DNA of 64,000 bases, taken from NCBI RefSeq assembly GCF_900115395.1, contig NZ_FOWE01000012.1, positions 62,001-126,000 of the forward strand, read 5' to 3'. Positions 44,534-53,124 of this stretch are shown here, piece after piece. Positions within the stretch are counted from its first letter, which is position 1. Each line of letters starts with the position of its first letter. The translations under genes were made by a program, and so were the position numbers. Origin of the DNA: Geodermatophilus obscurus. Its GTDB lineage: Bacteria; Actinomycetota; Actinomycetes; Mycobacteriales; Geodermatophilaceae. Below the pieces are notes generated by a model that searched no databases, was not told the DNA's origin, and was given only the letters and a program-made list of their open reading frames with translations.

Positions 44534-44818
44534 AGAGAAAGGTAGGGAGGACCGGCCCCGCGGACGGCCGATCGGGACACGTCCCGCGGCGCCCGTGACG
44601 CAACCGTTGTGGGGCCCTGACCTGCGCGTTGGTGACCGTGTGCTGACGGCGAGCACTTGTCGACCCGTCGACGGGCCGCGAGCGTGGGAGCGCCCCGGCG
44701 GGCCGCCGGTCACCCCGGGACGCGCCCCGGCGCGCCCGGCGTGTCGGGCTCCGGCGGCCGGCGCGCAGGGCGCACCGGTCCGGTTGCCGAGGCCAACCGC
44801 CCTGCCCAGACTCGACCG
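44534..44818. other. Remainder of divergent intergenic region
   Basis: The gap from 44483 to 44818 separates the Pro/Ala-rich gene from the APC transporter and should carry both promoters. Apart from the hairpin at 44504-44533 I see no clear promoter, repeat or small gene. Confidence 0.4.
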
Positions 44819-46207
44819 GTGACCGAGCAGTCCCCCGCCGCGACCACCGGCAGCACGCCGACCGGAACGACCCCGACCGGCGGCGACGAGCCCGACACGA
44901 GGCTCCGCCGCGCCGTCACCGGGAAGCTGCTCTACCTGTTCATCCTCGGCGACGTCCTCGGTGCCGGCGTCTACGCGCTGGTCGGTGTGGTCGCGGCCGA
45001 GGTGGGCGGCGCCATCTGGGTGCCGCTGCTGGTGGCCCTGCTACTGGCCCTGCTCACCGCGGCCTCCTACGCCGAGCTGGTGACGAAGTACCCGCGCGCC
45101 GGCGGGTCGGCGGTCTTCGCCGAGCGGGCGTTCCGCTCCCCCGTGGTCGCCTTCCTCGTCGGCTTCTGCATGCTCGCCGCCGGTGTCACCAGCGCGGCCG
45201 GACTGGCCCTGGCCTTCGCCGGTGACTACCTCGGCGTCTTCCTGGACGTGCCCGCCGCGCCCGCCGCACTGGTGTTCCTGCTGGCCGTGGCGCTGCTGAA
45301 CGCCCGCGGCATCCGGGAGTCGCTGCGCGCCAACCTGGTGATGACGCTGGTGGAGACCTCCGGCCTGGTGCTGGTCGTCGTCCTCGGTGCGGTGGTGCTG
45401 GGCCGCGGCGACGGCGACCTCGGCCGCGCGGTGGAGTTCCCGCCCGGGGTGTCCGCGGGGACGGCGGTGCTCTCGGCGGCGCTGCTGGCCTACTACTCCT
45501 TCGTCGGGTTCGAGACGTCGGCCAACGTGGCCGAGGAGGTCCGCGACGTGCGGCGGGTGTACCCGCGGGCGCTGTTCGGCGCGCTGCTCACCGCCGGGCT
45601 GGTGTACGTGCTGGTCGGGGTCGCCGCCGCGGTGGTGCTGCCGCCCGGCGAGCTGGCCGCCTCCAGCGGGCCGCTGCTGGAGGTCGTGCGCGCCGCCGAC
45701 GCCGGCGTCCCCGACCAGCTGTTCAGCCTGGTCGCGCTGGTCGCCGTCGCCAACGGCGCGCTGCTCACCATGATCATGGCCAGCCGCATGGCCTACGGGC
45801 TGGCCGAGCAGCGCCTGCTGCCCGCCGTCCTCGGCCGGGTGCTGCCGAACCGGCGGACGCCGTGGGTCGCCATCGCCGTCACCACGGCGGTGGCCATGGG
45901 GCTCAGCCTGACCGGTGACCTGGAGACCCTGGCCAACACCGTCGTGCTCCTGCTGCTGTTCGTCTTCCTCAGCACCAACACCGCGGTGCTGGTGCTGCGC
46001 CGCGACCCGGTCGACGTCCCGCACTGGCGGACGCCGGTCGTGCTGCCGGTGCTCGGCATCGCGTCCTGCCTCCTCCTGCTGTGGCAGCAGGAGGCGCGCA
46101 CCTGGGCATTCGCCGGCGTGCTGCTGGCCGTCGGCGTGGTGCTGTACCTGGCGACGGCGCTGCCGCGGCGCCGCGCCGGGGCGCGCGGGGACGCGGTGTC
46201 CCGGTGA
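44819..46207 (+). CDS. APC-family amino acid/polyamine permease
   Basis: 462-residue APC superfamily transporter with about twelve membrane segments. Helix 1 has the unwound substrate motif LFILGDVLGAGVYALVGVV (GxG), helix 6 has LAYYSFVGFETSANVAEEVRD, and PRAGGSAVFAERAF is present in the first loop region. The GFETSANVAEEVRD motif is usual for amino acid permeases; specificity unknown. GTG 44819 begins a 30-residue Thr/Gly-rich polar leader. It is coupled by a GTGA overlap to the next gene. Confidence 0.9.
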   Translation: MTEQSPAATTGSTPTGTTPTGGDEPDTRLRRAVTGKLLYLFILGDVLGAGVYALVGVVAAEVGGAIWVPLLVALLLALLTAASYAELVTKYPRAGGSAVFAERAFRSPVVAFLVGFCMLAAGVTSAAGLALAFAGDYLGVFLDVPAAPAALVFLLAVALLNARGIRESLRANLVMTLVETSGLVLVVVLGAVVLGRGDGDLGRAVEFPPGVSAGTAVLSAALLAYYSFVGFETSANVAEEVRDVRRVYPRALFGALLTAGLVYVLVGVAAAVVLPPGELAASSGPLLEVVRAADAGVPDQLFSLVALVAVANGALLTMIMASRMAYGLAEQRLLPAVLGRVLPNRRTPWVAIAVTTAVAMGLSLTGDLETLANTVVLLLLFVFLSTNTAVLVLRRDPVDVPHWRTPVVLPVLGIASCLLLLWQQEARTWAFAGVLLAVGVVLYLATALPRRRAGARGDAVSR

Positions 46208-46521
46208 GCGAGCACCGCCGCGCGGTGGCCCGCCTCGCGGCGGCCGCCGTCCCGGTCGTGTACGACCTGCTCACCGACGCGGAGCTCGAGCGGGTCTGCG
46301 TGGTGCACCGCCTGGGCGAGGACGCGCCGGACGGGCCGGAGGCCGTCCTCGTGGTCACCGCGCGGGGCGAGGAGTCGCAGCACTCCCTGTGGCGGCTCGG
46401 GCAGGCCGGGGAGTCCGCGGCGGCGGTGCGGGCCCGCATCGCCTCCGAGCTCCAGGACGTCGTCAGCGGGTCCCGCTCCGGGTGGGGGCAGCAGCGTCCG
46501 TGGCCGCCGGCCGATCGGTAG
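46204..46521 (+). CDS. Hypothetical protein coupled to APC permease
   Basis: 105 residues with a helical start (AVARLAAAAVPVVYDLLTDAELERV), a mixed middle (PEAVLVVTARGEESQHSLWRLG) and a Gly/Trp/Gln-rich end. No recognised domain. GTG 46204 overlaps the permease stop, which argues that it is expressed with it. It converges with the ATP-grasp gene, 9 bp between stops. Function unknown. Confidence 0.6.
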   Translation: MSEHRRAVARLAAAAVPVVYDLLTDAELERVCVVHRLGEDAPDGPEAVLVVTARGEESQHSLWRLGQAGESAAAVRARIASELQDVVSGSRSGWGQQRPWPPADR

Positions 46522-46530
46522 CGGTGCGGC

Positions 46531-47406
46531 TCAGCCGAGGCGGGCGCTGATCGCCGCGGCGAACCGGTCGGCGGCGCCGTCGTCGGTGGTCAGGAAGAGG
46601 CTGGGCTCGGTGAGCTCGACCTCGATGACCTGCGGGGCGCCGTCGTCACCGGGCACGAGGTCCACGCGGCAGTACAGCGGCCGCTCCCCCGTCCGGTCGG
46701 CCACCCAGGCGAGCACCCGGTCGCCGACGTCGCGCTGCTCCGGTGTCGCGGTGCGGGCGGTGATCTCCTCCTCGGCGTAGAGGCCCTCCCCCAGCGCCCC
46801 GCCGGCCAGCAGCGCGCCCTTGCCGAAGGCGTGGCTGAACGCGCCGTCGACGTACACCAGCCCGGTCTCCCCCTCGGCGTCGAGCCGGTCGAGGTAGGGC
46901 TGGACCATCACCGCCCGGCCCCCGGCGAGGATCCCCTCGGCCGAGGCGCGTGCCCCGTCCCGGTCGGCGGGCGCGAAGCGGGCGGTGTCGCGGGCGCCGG
47001 CCGAGACCACCGGCTTGACCACCACGTCGCCCGGCCAGCGGGTCAGCGCCGCGGCCACGTCGTCCGGGCCCTCGGCCCAGGCGGTGGGCACCACGGGCAC
47101 ACCGGCGGCGGCCAGCTCCCGCAGGTAGCGCTTGTCGGTGTTCCAGGCCAGGACGCCGGCCGGGTTGAGCAGCAGCGTCGCGGCGGCCACGCGCCGCGCC
47201 CAGGCGAGGAACTCGTCGCGCCGCGGCGCGTAGTCCCACGTCGAGCGGACGACGACCGCGGTCGCGGCGGCCCAGTCGACGCCGTGGTCGGCCCAGTCGG
47301 CGGGTGCGGCCGACACGCCCCGGGCAGCGAGGGCGGCGACGAGCAGCGGCTCGTCCTCGTCCTTCCCGGTGGCGGCGGCACAGCTGGCGAGGAGGACGTC
47401 GGGCAC
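46531..47406 (-). CDS. ATP-grasp domain enzyme (RimK/DcsG-like)
   Basis: 291-residue stand-alone ATP-grasp ligase. N-terminal VVVRSTWDYAPRRDEFLAW and LLLNPAGVLAWNTDKRYLREL lead into the ATP-grasp fold: WPGDVVVKPVVSAGARDT (nucleotide Lys), MVQPYLDRLDAEGETGLVYV and Mg-binding VIEVELTEPSLFL. It resembles the family that includes DcsG, glutathione-synthetase-like and RimK enzymes, which form amide or similar bonds with an acyl-phosphate intermediate. Substrates unknown. GTG 47406; divergent (40 bp) from the nucleoside hydrolase. Confidence 0.82.
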   Translation of the reverse strand: MPDVLLASCAAATGKDEDEPLLVAALAARGVSAAPADWADHGVDWAAATAVVVRSTWDYAPRRDEFLAWARRVAAATLLLNPAGVLAWNTDKRYLRELAAAGVPVVPTAWAEGPDDVAAALTRWPGDVVVKPVVSAGARDTARFAPADRDGARASAEGILAGGRAVMVQPYLDRLDAEGETGLVYVDGAFSHAFGKGALLAGGALGEGLYAEEEITARTATPEQRDVGDRVLAWVADRTGERPLYCRVDLVPGDDGAPQVIEVELTEPSLFLTTDDGAADRFAAAISARLG

Positions 47407-47446
47407 GCCGCGATCCTGCCCGAGGGGGATCTGCTGGGATGACGCG

Positions 47447-48394
47447 GTGGCCCGACCCCTGGTGATCGACACCGACCCCGGCATCGACGACGCGCTCGCG
47501 ATCCTGCTGGCCCTCGCCAGCCCGGAGGTCGACCTGCGTCTGGTGACGACGACGCACGGCAACGTCGAGCTGGCGCAGACCACCGAGAACGCGCTGCGGG
47601 TGCTGCACCTGGCCGGCCGCTCCGACGTCCCGGTGGCCGCCGGCGCCGCCGAGTCGCTGGTGTACCCGCAGCCGGAGCGTGCCGGTCACGTGCACGGCAC
47701 CGCCGGCCTCGGCGGGGTGGAGCTTCCGCCGTCACCGGCCGCGGTCGACCCCCGGCCGGCGGTGGTCGCCCTGGCCGAGCTGCTGATGGCGAGCGAGCAG
47801 CCGGTGACCGTCGCCGCGATCGGGCCGTGGACGAACGTCGCGCTGCTGCTGGCGACCTACCCGGAGGCCGCGGCGCGGATCGGCCGGCTGGTGCTCATGG
47901 GCGGCTCGGCCGGCCGCGGCGGCAACGTCACCGCGGCCGCCGAGTTCAACGTCTGGGCCGACCCGGAGGCCGCCGCCCGCGTCCTGCGCGCCACGGTGCC
48001 CACCGTGCTCGTCGGCCTCGACGTCACCCTGCCGACGGTGGTCGACGAGGACGGCATCGCCCGCTTCGCCGTGGCCGGGCCGGTGGGCGCCGCGGCGGCG
48101 GCGATCCTGCAGCAGTACCTCGACCACGCGCGCACCGCCTACGGCACCACGGGCGTCGTCGTGCACGACGCGCTCGCGCTCACCGAGGCGATCGTGCCGG
48201 GCACCCTGGGCACCGTCCGCCGCGACGTCGTCGTCGACACCACCCGCGGGGAGGGCCGGGGCCAGACGCTGGTCGACCGCCGCGCGGTCTCGGACGCGCC
48301 GACCGCCGTCGACGTCGCCGAGACCGTCGACAGCGCCGCGGCGGTGGAGTTCCTGGTCGGCCGGCTGGCCGACCTGGCGGCGCGGGCCGGCTGA
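47447..48394 (+). CDS. Inosine/uridine-preferring nucleoside hydrolase family protein
   Basis: 315-residue nucleoside hydrolase releasing a free base and ribose. The Ca-binding signature is near the N-terminus: LVIDTDPGIDDALAILLAL; also TTTHGNVELAQTTENALRVL, AIGPWTNVALLL, LVLMGGSAG and AAEFNVWADPEAA. Base preference is not readable. GTG 47447 (VARPLVID) fits; upstream frame runs into the ATP-grasp start. Normal length for the family. Confidence 0.92.
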   Translation: MARPLVIDTDPGIDDALAILLALASPEVDLRLVTTTHGNVELAQTTENALRVLHLAGRSDVPVAAGAAESLVYPQPERAGHVHGTAGLGGVELPPSPAAVDPRPAVVALAELLMASEQPVTVAAIGPWTNVALLLATYPEAAARIGRLVLMGGSAGRGGNVTAAAEFNVWADPEAAARVLRATVPTVLVGLDVTLPTVVDEDGIARFAVAGPVGAAAAAILQQYLDHARTAYGTTGVVVHDALALTEAIVPGTLGTVRRDVVVDTTRGEGRGQTLVDRRAVSDAPTAVDVAETVDSAAAVEFLVGRLADLAARAG

Positions 48395-48410
48395 GGGTCG
48401 GGCAGCGAGG

Positions 48411-49112
48411 TCAGCCGCGCGGGTCGCGGGTGGAGGCGACGATGCCCGCGGCGATGTCGCGGAGCTTGCGGTTGTAGCGCTGGGAGGCGTCGCGCAGCAG
48501 GTCGAAGGCACCCTCGGCGTCGACCCGGCGCTGCGCCATGAGCACGCCCTTGGCCTGCTCGATCACCGCCCGCGACTGCATGGCCAGCTCCATGTTGCGG
48601 GCGTGCTGGCTGAGCCGGGCGTGGGCGTCGGCGTTGGCGACGGCCACGGCCACGGCCTCGGCGACCTCCCGGGCGGCCTCGACGGACCCGTCGGAGGAGA
48701 ACGCCCCCGGGTGGGTGGAGTAGATGTTCAGCGCCCCGATCGAGCTGCCCTGGTAGGGCAGGGGCGTCGACAGCGAGCTGCGCACCCCGACGTCGACCAC
48801 CCGCGCGGTGTAGTCCGGCCACCGGGTCTCGGTCCGCATGTCGTCGACCCGCAGCTGCACCCCGGCGCGCCCGGCGTCCAGGCAGGGGCCGTGGCCCTGC
48901 GCGTACTGCAGCTCGTCGGCGGCCAGCGCCATGTCCCCGAAGTGGGCGGCGGTCGTCGCGGTGTCCCCGCGGACGAGGGTGATCGACGTCGACTCGGCGC
49001 CGGGCACGTGCTCGGCCGCCAGCCGGGTGACCTCCCCGAGGACGTCGGACAGCTCCCGGTCGGCCAGCTGCAACCGGCTCAGTGCTCGCCAGAGGTCGTC
49101 CACGGCGCTCAT
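48411..49112 (-). CDS. GAF-ANTAR transcription antitermination regulator
   Basis: 233 residues. GAF domain about 20-165 (SITLVRGDTATTAAHFGDMA, LQYAQGHGPCLDA, SLSTPLPYQGSSIGALNIYS) and a C-terminal ANTAR RNA-binding domain about 170-225 (SRAVIEQAKGVLMAQRRVDA, FDLLRDASQRYNRKLRDIA). ANTAR proteins bind dual hexaloop hairpins to stop termination. ATG 49112. Divergent from the second anti-sigma-type gene by 135 bp; its RNA targets are not visible here. Confidence 0.9.
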   Translation of the reverse strand: MSAVDDLWRALSRLQLADRELSDVLGEVTRLAAEHVPGAESTSITLVRGDTATTAAHFGDMALAADELQYAQGHGPCLDAGRAGVQLRVDDMRTETRWPDYTARVVDVGVRSSLSTPLPYQGSSIGALNIYSTHPGAFSSDGSVEAAREVAEAVAVAVANADAHARLSQHARNMELAMQSRAVIEQAKGVLMAQRRVDAEGAFDLLRDASQRYNRKLRDIAAGIVASTRDPRG

Positions 49113-49247
49113 CCTGCCCGGCGCGGCGGTGGACCGGGGCAGCGAGGCGCAGCAGGCCGGTCCGGGGGCCGCCGCTGCGCGGCCCGGCCGTTTCGGCGAG
49201 GATGTGCACGCCGACGACGGCGCCACGGACGGACGGGGAGGTGGGCG

Positions 49248-49745
49248 ATGGGCGAGCAGGCGTGGCCGCTCGCTCCCGTGCCCTCCGTCGCCGGTGACGT
49301 CTGGCACTGGCAGCTGGAGACCATGCACGTCGTCTCCCGGGTGCGCGCCGACCTGCGGGCCCGCATCGCCCACCCGTCGGTGAGCTCGTCGTCGACCGAG
49401 GACGCCCGCGACGGCCTGCTGCTGGTCTTCGAGGAGCTGGCCTCCAACGCGCTGCGCCACGGTGGCGGCGACGTGCGCGCCCTCGTCGTCGCCGGCCCCT
49501 CGGGCTGGCTGCTCGACCTCAGCGACGAGGCACCCGACCGCCCGCCGGTGCCCGCCGTCGACCGGGACCCCTCCCTCGGCGGGATGGGGCTGCACCTGGT
49601 AGCGCAGCTGTCGCTCGACTACGGCTGGGAGCGCCGACCCGGCCGCAAGCACGTCTGGTCGCGGCTACCCTCCGGGCTGGCCCCGCTCGAGGGCCTCAGC
49701 GACCGGGTGCCCGAGCCGCGCGCCCCGGAGCTCCCGCGCGACTGA
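49248..49745 (+). CDS. Anti-sigma-type ATPase domain protein (RsbW-like)
   Basis: 165-residue single HATPase_c_2 domain. N-box LLLVFEELASNALRHGGG, then DLSDEAPDRPPVPAVDRDPS and GGMGLHLVAQLSLDYGW. It is a clear paralogue of the protein at 40121, with the same WQL..M and ELASNALRHGGG blocks and a 20-residue Pro-rich C-terminal extension. ATG 49248 with GGGGAGG upstream. A partner sigma or STAS protein is not adjacent; the GAF-ANTAR gene is its divergent neighbour. Confidence 0.85.
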   Translation: MGEQAWPLAPVPSVAGDVWHWQLETMHVVSRVRADLRARIAHPSVSSSSTEDARDGLLLVFEELASNALRHGGGDVRALVVAGPSGWLLDLSDEAPDRPPVPAVDRDPSLGGMGLHLVAQLSLDYGWERRPGRKHVWSRLPSGLAPLEGLSDRVPEPRAPELPRD

Positions 49746-49751
49746 CGCCGC

Positions 49752-49988
49752 TCAGGCGGAGTCGGCGACCGGGGCCTCCCGGTGCTCGGCGCGCGCGCAG
49801 TGGGCGCAGCAGTAGAACTGCCCCTCGACGACGACGCCGTGGCCGACCACCTTCACCCCGCAGTGCTCGCAGATCGGGGCCATGCGGTGGATGGCGCACT
49901 CGAAGCTGTCGAAGGTGTGCCGGGCGCCCTGCGCCACCACCTCGAAGCTCATGTCGTAGTCGTTGCCGCAGACCTCGCAGACCGCCAT
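49752..49988 (-). CDS. Small Cys-rich zinc-ribbon-like protein
   Basis: 78 residues with Cys/His arranged as CEVCGNDY, FECAIHR, CEHCGVKV and FYCCAHCARAEH, suggesting two treble-clef or zinc-ribbon sites. The pattern resembles small actinobacterial proteins annotated as metallothionein-like or Zn-ribbon. It likely binds zinc; biological role unknown. ATG 49988. It lies 43 bp downstream of the NYN gene on the same strand and converges with the anti-sigma-type gene. Confidence 0.75.
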   Translation of the reverse strand: MAVCEVCGNDYDMSFEVVAQGARHTFDSFECAIHRMAPICEHCGVKVVGHGVVVEGQFYCCAHCARAEHREAPVADSA

Positions 49989-50031
49989 GGGCCCTCCATT
50001 CCCCGGACGGGGCCGGCGGACACGGGAGGGT

Positions 50032-50736
50032 TCAGCTCCCGCGCCGGGCGGTCCAGGAGGACACGAAGTCGCGCAGGCTCCGGGTGGGCCGCAGCCACGC
50101 GCCGTCGGGCGGGAGGGCGTCGAGGCGGACGCGGTCCAGCGGGGCGGCGAAGGCGCCGGGGACGTCCTCGATGTCGATGAACTCGATGAGGTCCGAGCCG
50201 ATCGCGTAGCCGGCGACCTCGCTGAACGCGACGACGACGACCTGCGTGCCGGCCCGCGCGAGCTCCTCGAGCGGCTCGGCGAAGTTGCGGCCGTCGCCGG
50301 AGAAGACGACGAGGCGGCGCAGCCGGTGGCTGTGCCCGCGGACCTCGATGTGGTCGAGCATCGCCTGGTCGATGTCGTCGTCGGGCTGGGCCTTGGGCCG
50401 GGCGAAGACGGCGTAGCCGAAGCCGCGCAGGGCCTCGACCCAGCGCTGCAGGGAGCCCACGACCGGCGGGATGTTGGCGAAGACGCAGGCCTCTACCTCG
50501 GGTGCGTCCGCAGCGGCGGGGTCGCCGGCGCCGTCGACGAACCACGCGGCGATCGCGTCGAAGCGCGGCCGGGAGGCGGCGGTGGGGCGGGCCCCGATGA
50601 CCGTGGACAGGGTCATGTCGATGTTGGGCGCGTCCCAGATGAGCAGGTCGAGGGCCGGTCGTCCCCGGCCCTGCGCCTCGTCGGGGAACGCGGTCGCCGA
50701 CACGGTGGGCTCCACGGCCACGCTGGTCTCGGTCAC
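50032..50736 (-). CDS. NYN-domain (PIN-like) putative ribonuclease
   Basis: 234-residue protein with an NYN/PIN-like nuclease fold. Acidic metal-binding positions are visible: LLIWDAPNIDMTL, PDDDIDQAMLDHIEVRG and VVFSGDGRNFAEPLEELA. These match NYN-domain proteins widespread in actinobacteria with likely RNase activity. GTG 50736 (VTETSVAVEP) start, after a disordered 28-residue leader. Same strand as the Zn-ribbon gene 43 bp downstream. Confidence 0.85.
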   Translation of the reverse strand: MTETSVAVEPTVSATAFPDEAQGRGRPALDLLIWDAPNIDMTLSTVIGARPTAASRPRFDAIAAWFVDGAGDPAAADAPEVEACVFANIPPVVGSLQRWVEALRGFGYAVFARPKAQPDDDIDQAMLDHIEVRGHSHRLRRLVVFSGDGRNFAEPLEELARAGTQVVVVAFSEVAGYAIGSDLIEFIDIEDVPGAFAAPLDRVRLDALPPDGAWLRPTRSLRDFVSSWTARRGS

Positions 50737-50881
50737 GGGGGCAGTCTGCCCGGTCGGCTCCCGAGCACCGGGCTGCAGGGCGGTGGGCACCCGGGCAGGC
50801 GGCCCGGCCGGTGACGTCGCCCGCCGGACGGCGCGCCGGCGCACCGGACTGGTCCCGCTCCCCATGCCGGTCCGGGTGGGC

Positions 50882-52981
50882 TCAGCCGAGCTGGCCGGCG
50901 AGGGCCATCGCGCAGGAGTCACCGCCGCCGTCGTGCACCCGGGAGGCCCAGCGCTCGACGTCGGCCGCCGCCATCGGGCGGGCGAGCAGGTAGCCCTGCG
51001 CGGAGTCGCAGCCGGCCTCGCGGACCATGCGCAGGTGCTCGGCGGTCTCCACGCCCTCGGCGACCGAGCGGATGCCCAGCGTGTGGGCCAGCTCGACGAT
51101 GGCGCCGAGGACGGCGCCCGTGCCGCCGGAGGCCAACCGCTCGGCCGCGGTGATCAGCGAGCGGTCGATCTTCAGCGTGCCGATGGGCAGGGCCATGAGC
51201 TGCGCCAGCGAGGACCAGCCGGTGCCGAAGTCGTCGATGGCCACCCGGACGCCGAAGTTCTGCAGGACGGCGAGCTGGTCCTCGGCGCGGGTCGGGTCCT
51301 CGGCGACGCAGGTCTCGGTCAGCTCGAGCATGAGCTGCTCGGCGGCGAGGCCGGAGTCCCGGAGCGCCGTGCGGACGTCGCGCACCAGCGTCTCGGCGGA
51401 GAAGTGGCGGGCGCTGATGTTGACCGCCATCCGCAGCGCCAGCCCCTGCTCGGCCCACGCGGCGGCCTGCCGGGTCGTCTCGTGCAGCAGCCAGCGGGTG
51501 ATGGGGATGAGCTGGCCGGTCTCCTCGGCGACGGAGAGGAAGGCGTCGGGGCCGAGCAGCCCGCGCTCGGGGTGCTGCCAGCGCAGCAGCGCCTCCACGC
51601 CCTCGACCTGGCCGGTGTCGAGCCGCACCACGGGTTGGTAGTGGACGACGAGCTGGTCCATCACGCCGTCGCGGAGGCGGGTGGCGACGTCCATGCGCCA
51701 GCGGGCGGCGTCGCGCAGCCCCGGGGAGAACAGGTGCACCCGGTCGCGCCCGGCGGCCTTCGCCTCGTAGCCGGCGGCGTCGGCGTCGCTGAGCAGCTGG
51801 TGCGGCTTGCGGAGGCCGGGCTGGGCGACGGCGACGCCGATGCTCGCCGACACGGGCACGGTCAGCCCGGCCGCGGTGAACGGCCGGGCGAAGGAGCGTT
51901 GCAGGCGGAAGGCGAGCGAGGCGGCCTCGGGGCTGTCGCAGGAGCGGGCCAGGACGACGAACTGGTCGCCGCCGAGCCGGCCGACGGCGTCACCCGGGCG
52001 GACCTGGCCGGTGAGCCGGGCGCCCACCTGGCGCAGCAGCTCGTCGCCGACCTCGTGGCCCAGGGACTCGTTGACGGTCTTGAAGCCGTCGATGTCGAGG
52101 AAGAGGAGGGCCGGCCGCGAGGTGTCGTCGGTGAGCGCCTCCTCGATGAGCTCGAGCAGGCGTGCCCGGTTGGGCAGGCCGGTGAGGTCGTCGTGGGTGG
52201 CCTGCCAGGCCAGCCGCAGCTCGCCGCGGGCGCGCTCGCTGACGTCGGTGTGGGTGACGACGACCTGCCCGGTGTCGTCCACCCTCGCTGCCTGCAGCCG
52301 CCACCAGGTCGTCTCGCCGGCCAGGTCGTGGGAGTAGTCGTGGGCGAAGCCGTCCGGCGCCCCGCCGACGCCGGTGCGCAGCCGGCGCAGGCCCGCGGCG
52401 ATCTGCTCGGCGTCGCCCGGGGCCAGGCCCTGCCGGATCCGGGTGACGTAGTCGTCCCCGATCTCGGCCGGTTGCCAGCCGCTGCGCCGCACCTGTTCGG
52501 CGTTGCCCGCCCAGACCCGGTTGACCGTGAGGATCCGGCCCTGCGCGTCGAGGAGGACCGTGGGTGAGGGCAGCGCGTCGAGGACGCGGGCCAGTTGCTG
52601 CAGCTCGTGCACCTGGGCGGCCTGCTGGCGGCGCCGGGTGTCGATGTCGCGGAGGAAGACGACGACCCCGCCGTGCGTGTCGGGCGAGGCGCGGACCTCG
52701 AACCACCGGCCGTGCGGCTCGTAGAGGTACTCGAAGGCCCGCGGCCGGCCCTCGGCGACGGCGGCGCGCACGTGGGCCTGCAGCTCGGACCCGAGCACGT
52801 CCGGGACGCAGTCGCGCACCGGGCGGCCGAGCAGCCGGGCCGGAGGCCGCTGCAGGAGGTCGGCGAGGGCGGCGTTCACCCAGGTGAACCGCCACTCGTG
52901 ATCGAGGCGGCAGACCGCGTCCGGGACGCCTGCCAACAGGTCCGGTGGCGCGGTCATGACCATCTGGTCGGAGTGCTGCAC
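50882..52981 (-). CDS. PAS-PAS-GGDEF-EAL protein, likely c-di-GMP phosphodiesterase
   Basis: 699 residues: PAS about 12-115, PAS about 122-250, GGDEF about 262-420, EAL about 430-680. The GGDEF signature is changed to GGDQF (residues 337-341), which usually abolishes diguanylate cyclase activity. The EAL domain keeps its catalytic set: VEALLRW (Glu 463), NISARHF, ELTET, DDFGTGWSSL, KIDRSL and AEGVET, so it should hydrolyse c-di-GMP, with the GGDEF domain perhaps binding GTP. GTG 52981 has GAGGGACGA upstream. No membrane segment. Confidence 0.9.
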   Translation of the reverse strand: MQHSDQMVMTAPPDLLAGVPDAVCRLDHEWRFTWVNAALADLLQRPPARLLGRPVRDCVPDVLGSELQAHVRAAVAEGRPRAFEYLYEPHGRWFEVRASPDTHGGVVVFLRDIDTRRRQQAAQVHELQQLARVLDALPSPTVLLDAQGRILTVNRVWAGNAEQVRRSGWQPAEIGDDYVTRIRQGLAPGDAEQIAAGLRRLRTGVGGAPDGFAHDYSHDLAGETTWWRLQAARVDDTGQVVVTHTDVSERARGELRLAWQATHDDLTGLPNRARLLELIEEALTDDTSRPALLFLDIDGFKTVNESLGHEVGDELLRQVGARLTGQVRPGDAVGRLGGDQFVVLARSCDSPEAASLAFRLQRSFARPFTAAGLTVPVSASIGVAVAQPGLRKPHQLLSDADAAGYEAKAAGRDRVHLFSPGLRDAARWRMDVATRLRDGVMDQLVVHYQPVVRLDTGQVEGVEALLRWQHPERGLLGPDAFLSVAEETGQLIPITRWLLHETTRQAAAWAEQGLALRMAVNISARHFSAETLVRDVRTALRDSGLAAEQLMLELTETCVAEDPTRAEDQLAVLQNFGVRVAIDDFGTGWSSLAQLMALPIGTLKIDRSLITAAERLASGGTGAVLGAIVELAHTLGIRSVAEGVETAEHLRMVREAGCDSAQGYLLARPMAAADVERWASRVHDGGGDSCAMALAGQLG

Positions 52982-53124
52982 TCGTCCCTCTTCCCCCCGG
53001 TCGCGCTCCGGGCCCCGTTGTACAGACCTGTCCCGGGGGACGGACCGGGAGGGATGGGAAGTCGGTCCGTGCGCGACGCCTGTCCGAGAGTAGTGGAGCA
53101 AACCGTCTGGGGCAGGTCCCCTGG

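Noticed and set aside
41702-44545. Plus-strand open frame of 947 codons over the PP2C gene and the Pro/Ala-rich gene
   Set aside because: Antisense Gly/Arg/Val-rich artefact running through coding and spacer DNA alike.
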